5,676 bases of DNA from Burkholderiaceae bacterium (lineage in GTDB: Bacteria; Pseudomonadota; Gammaproteobacteria; Burkholderiales; Burkholderiaceae_F): assembly GCA_013813185.1 (NCBI GenBank), contig JACCSD010000297.1, forward strand, positions 1 through 5,676, written 5' to 3'. Positions 5,455-5,676 of the stretch are shown here, in pieces. The notes beneath the pieces are model-generated. The model had not been told where the DNA came from, made no database searches, and saw only the letters and a list, made by a program, of their open reading frames with translations. A program made the translations under genes and the position numbers. The number at the start of each line of letters is the position of its first letter. Position 1 is the stretch's first letter.

Positions 5455-5676
5455 GTGTCGTCGCCGCGCTCCGGTAGTTTGGTGGTAGTGCCTTTCACCG
5501 GCTATGCCAACGATAGCCGGCTCATCGTCCGTGGTCGCGTGAGCCGCCCGCGCAAGACCACCCTGCTTGAGCCTCACACAAGGGCCTGGCGCAATTTCGT
5601 TGCGCTGGTGCGGCTGATCAACTCGGCCGAGGTTCCGGGCGCCACGGTGTGCGCCCATGTCCGGTCGCGCGATCAC
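5455..5676 (+). CDS. App1-type (DUF2183) phosphatidate-phosphatase-like protein, N-terminal part
   Basis: A plus-strand frame opens after TAA 5446-5448 and stays open to the window end (74 codons). The translation contains VVVPFTGYANDSRLIVRGRV, then AWRNFVALVRLINSAEVPGA followed by TVCAHV. This order (hydrophobic VVPF/Y, GYxN, RGRV, W-N, EVPGA-V) is what I know from the N-terminal part of bacterial App1-family proteins, named after the yeast actin-patch phosphatidate phosphatase; their HAD-like catalytic domain with DxDxT lies further on, outside the window. So the catalytic activity cannot be checked here. GTG 5455 is the first usual start after the stop; it lacks a clear ribosome site, and TTG 5479, GTG 5482 and GTG 5488 are alternatives just before the conserved core. 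No signal peptide is visible. The minus-strand frame over the same region is judged a shadow. Confidence 0.6.
   Translation, partial: MSSPRSGSLVVVPFTGYANDSRLIVRGRVSRPRKTTLLEPHTRAWRNFVALVRLINSAEVPGATVCAHVRSRDH

Noticed and set aside
5230..5676. Minus-strand frame of 148 codons at the right end
   Set aside because: It overlaps the second EF-hand and the App1-like frame, both of which have family motifs; its own translation has none.

Overview
The window looks like a chromosomal segment of a high-GC Gram-negative bacterium, most likely a proteobacterium. A Burkholderiales-type betaproteobacterium is my best guess, from the SoxC and cytochrome sequence style plus the CadC-type TPR regulator; this is inference, since no rRNA or other taxonomic marker is present. 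No tRNA, CRISPR array, complete insertion sequence or phage module is visible.

Layout. (1) Positions 1-573, minus strand: a decayed or frameshifted gene of unknown function. One frame runs from 573 to a TAG at 129-127, and a second, equally protein-like frame takes over and runs off the left edge. (2) Positions 533-892, plus strand: two tightly spaced small membrane proteins, a 33-residue single-helix peptide starting at GTG and an 84-residue three-helix protein. Neither is recognised, and they look less GC-rich than their surroundings. (3) Positions 918-2669, minus strand: a 583-residue CadC/ToxR-type transmembrane regulator with an OmpR-like winged helix, one membrane segment, a TolB/FlgO-like periplasmic domain and TPR repeats. 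(4) A 306-bp divergent promoter region with two perfect inverted repeats. (5) Positions 2976-4836, plus strand: a molybdenum sulfite/sulfane dehydrogenase of the SoxC type, overlapping by 14 bp a single-haem lipoprotein cytochrome c that resembles one haem domain of SoxD. (6) Positions 5083-5322: a small exported protein with two EF-hands. (7) From 5455 off the right edge: the start of an App1-type (DUF2183) phosphatidate-phosphatase-like gene, using a GTG start.

The core is the soxC/cytochrome pair. SoxC would be folded with molybdopterin in the cytoplasm, exported by the Tat pathway, and pass electrons from sulfite or protein-bound sulfane sulfur to the membrane-anchored cytochrome. None of soxXYZAB is in the window, so direct sulfite oxidation is as plausible as a role in a full Sox cycle. 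The divergent regulator may control the pair, but this rests on position alone. Apart from the core genes, the most unusual points are the frameshifted and possibly 5'-truncated left-hand gene and the pair of tiny membrane proteins overlapping its 5' end.
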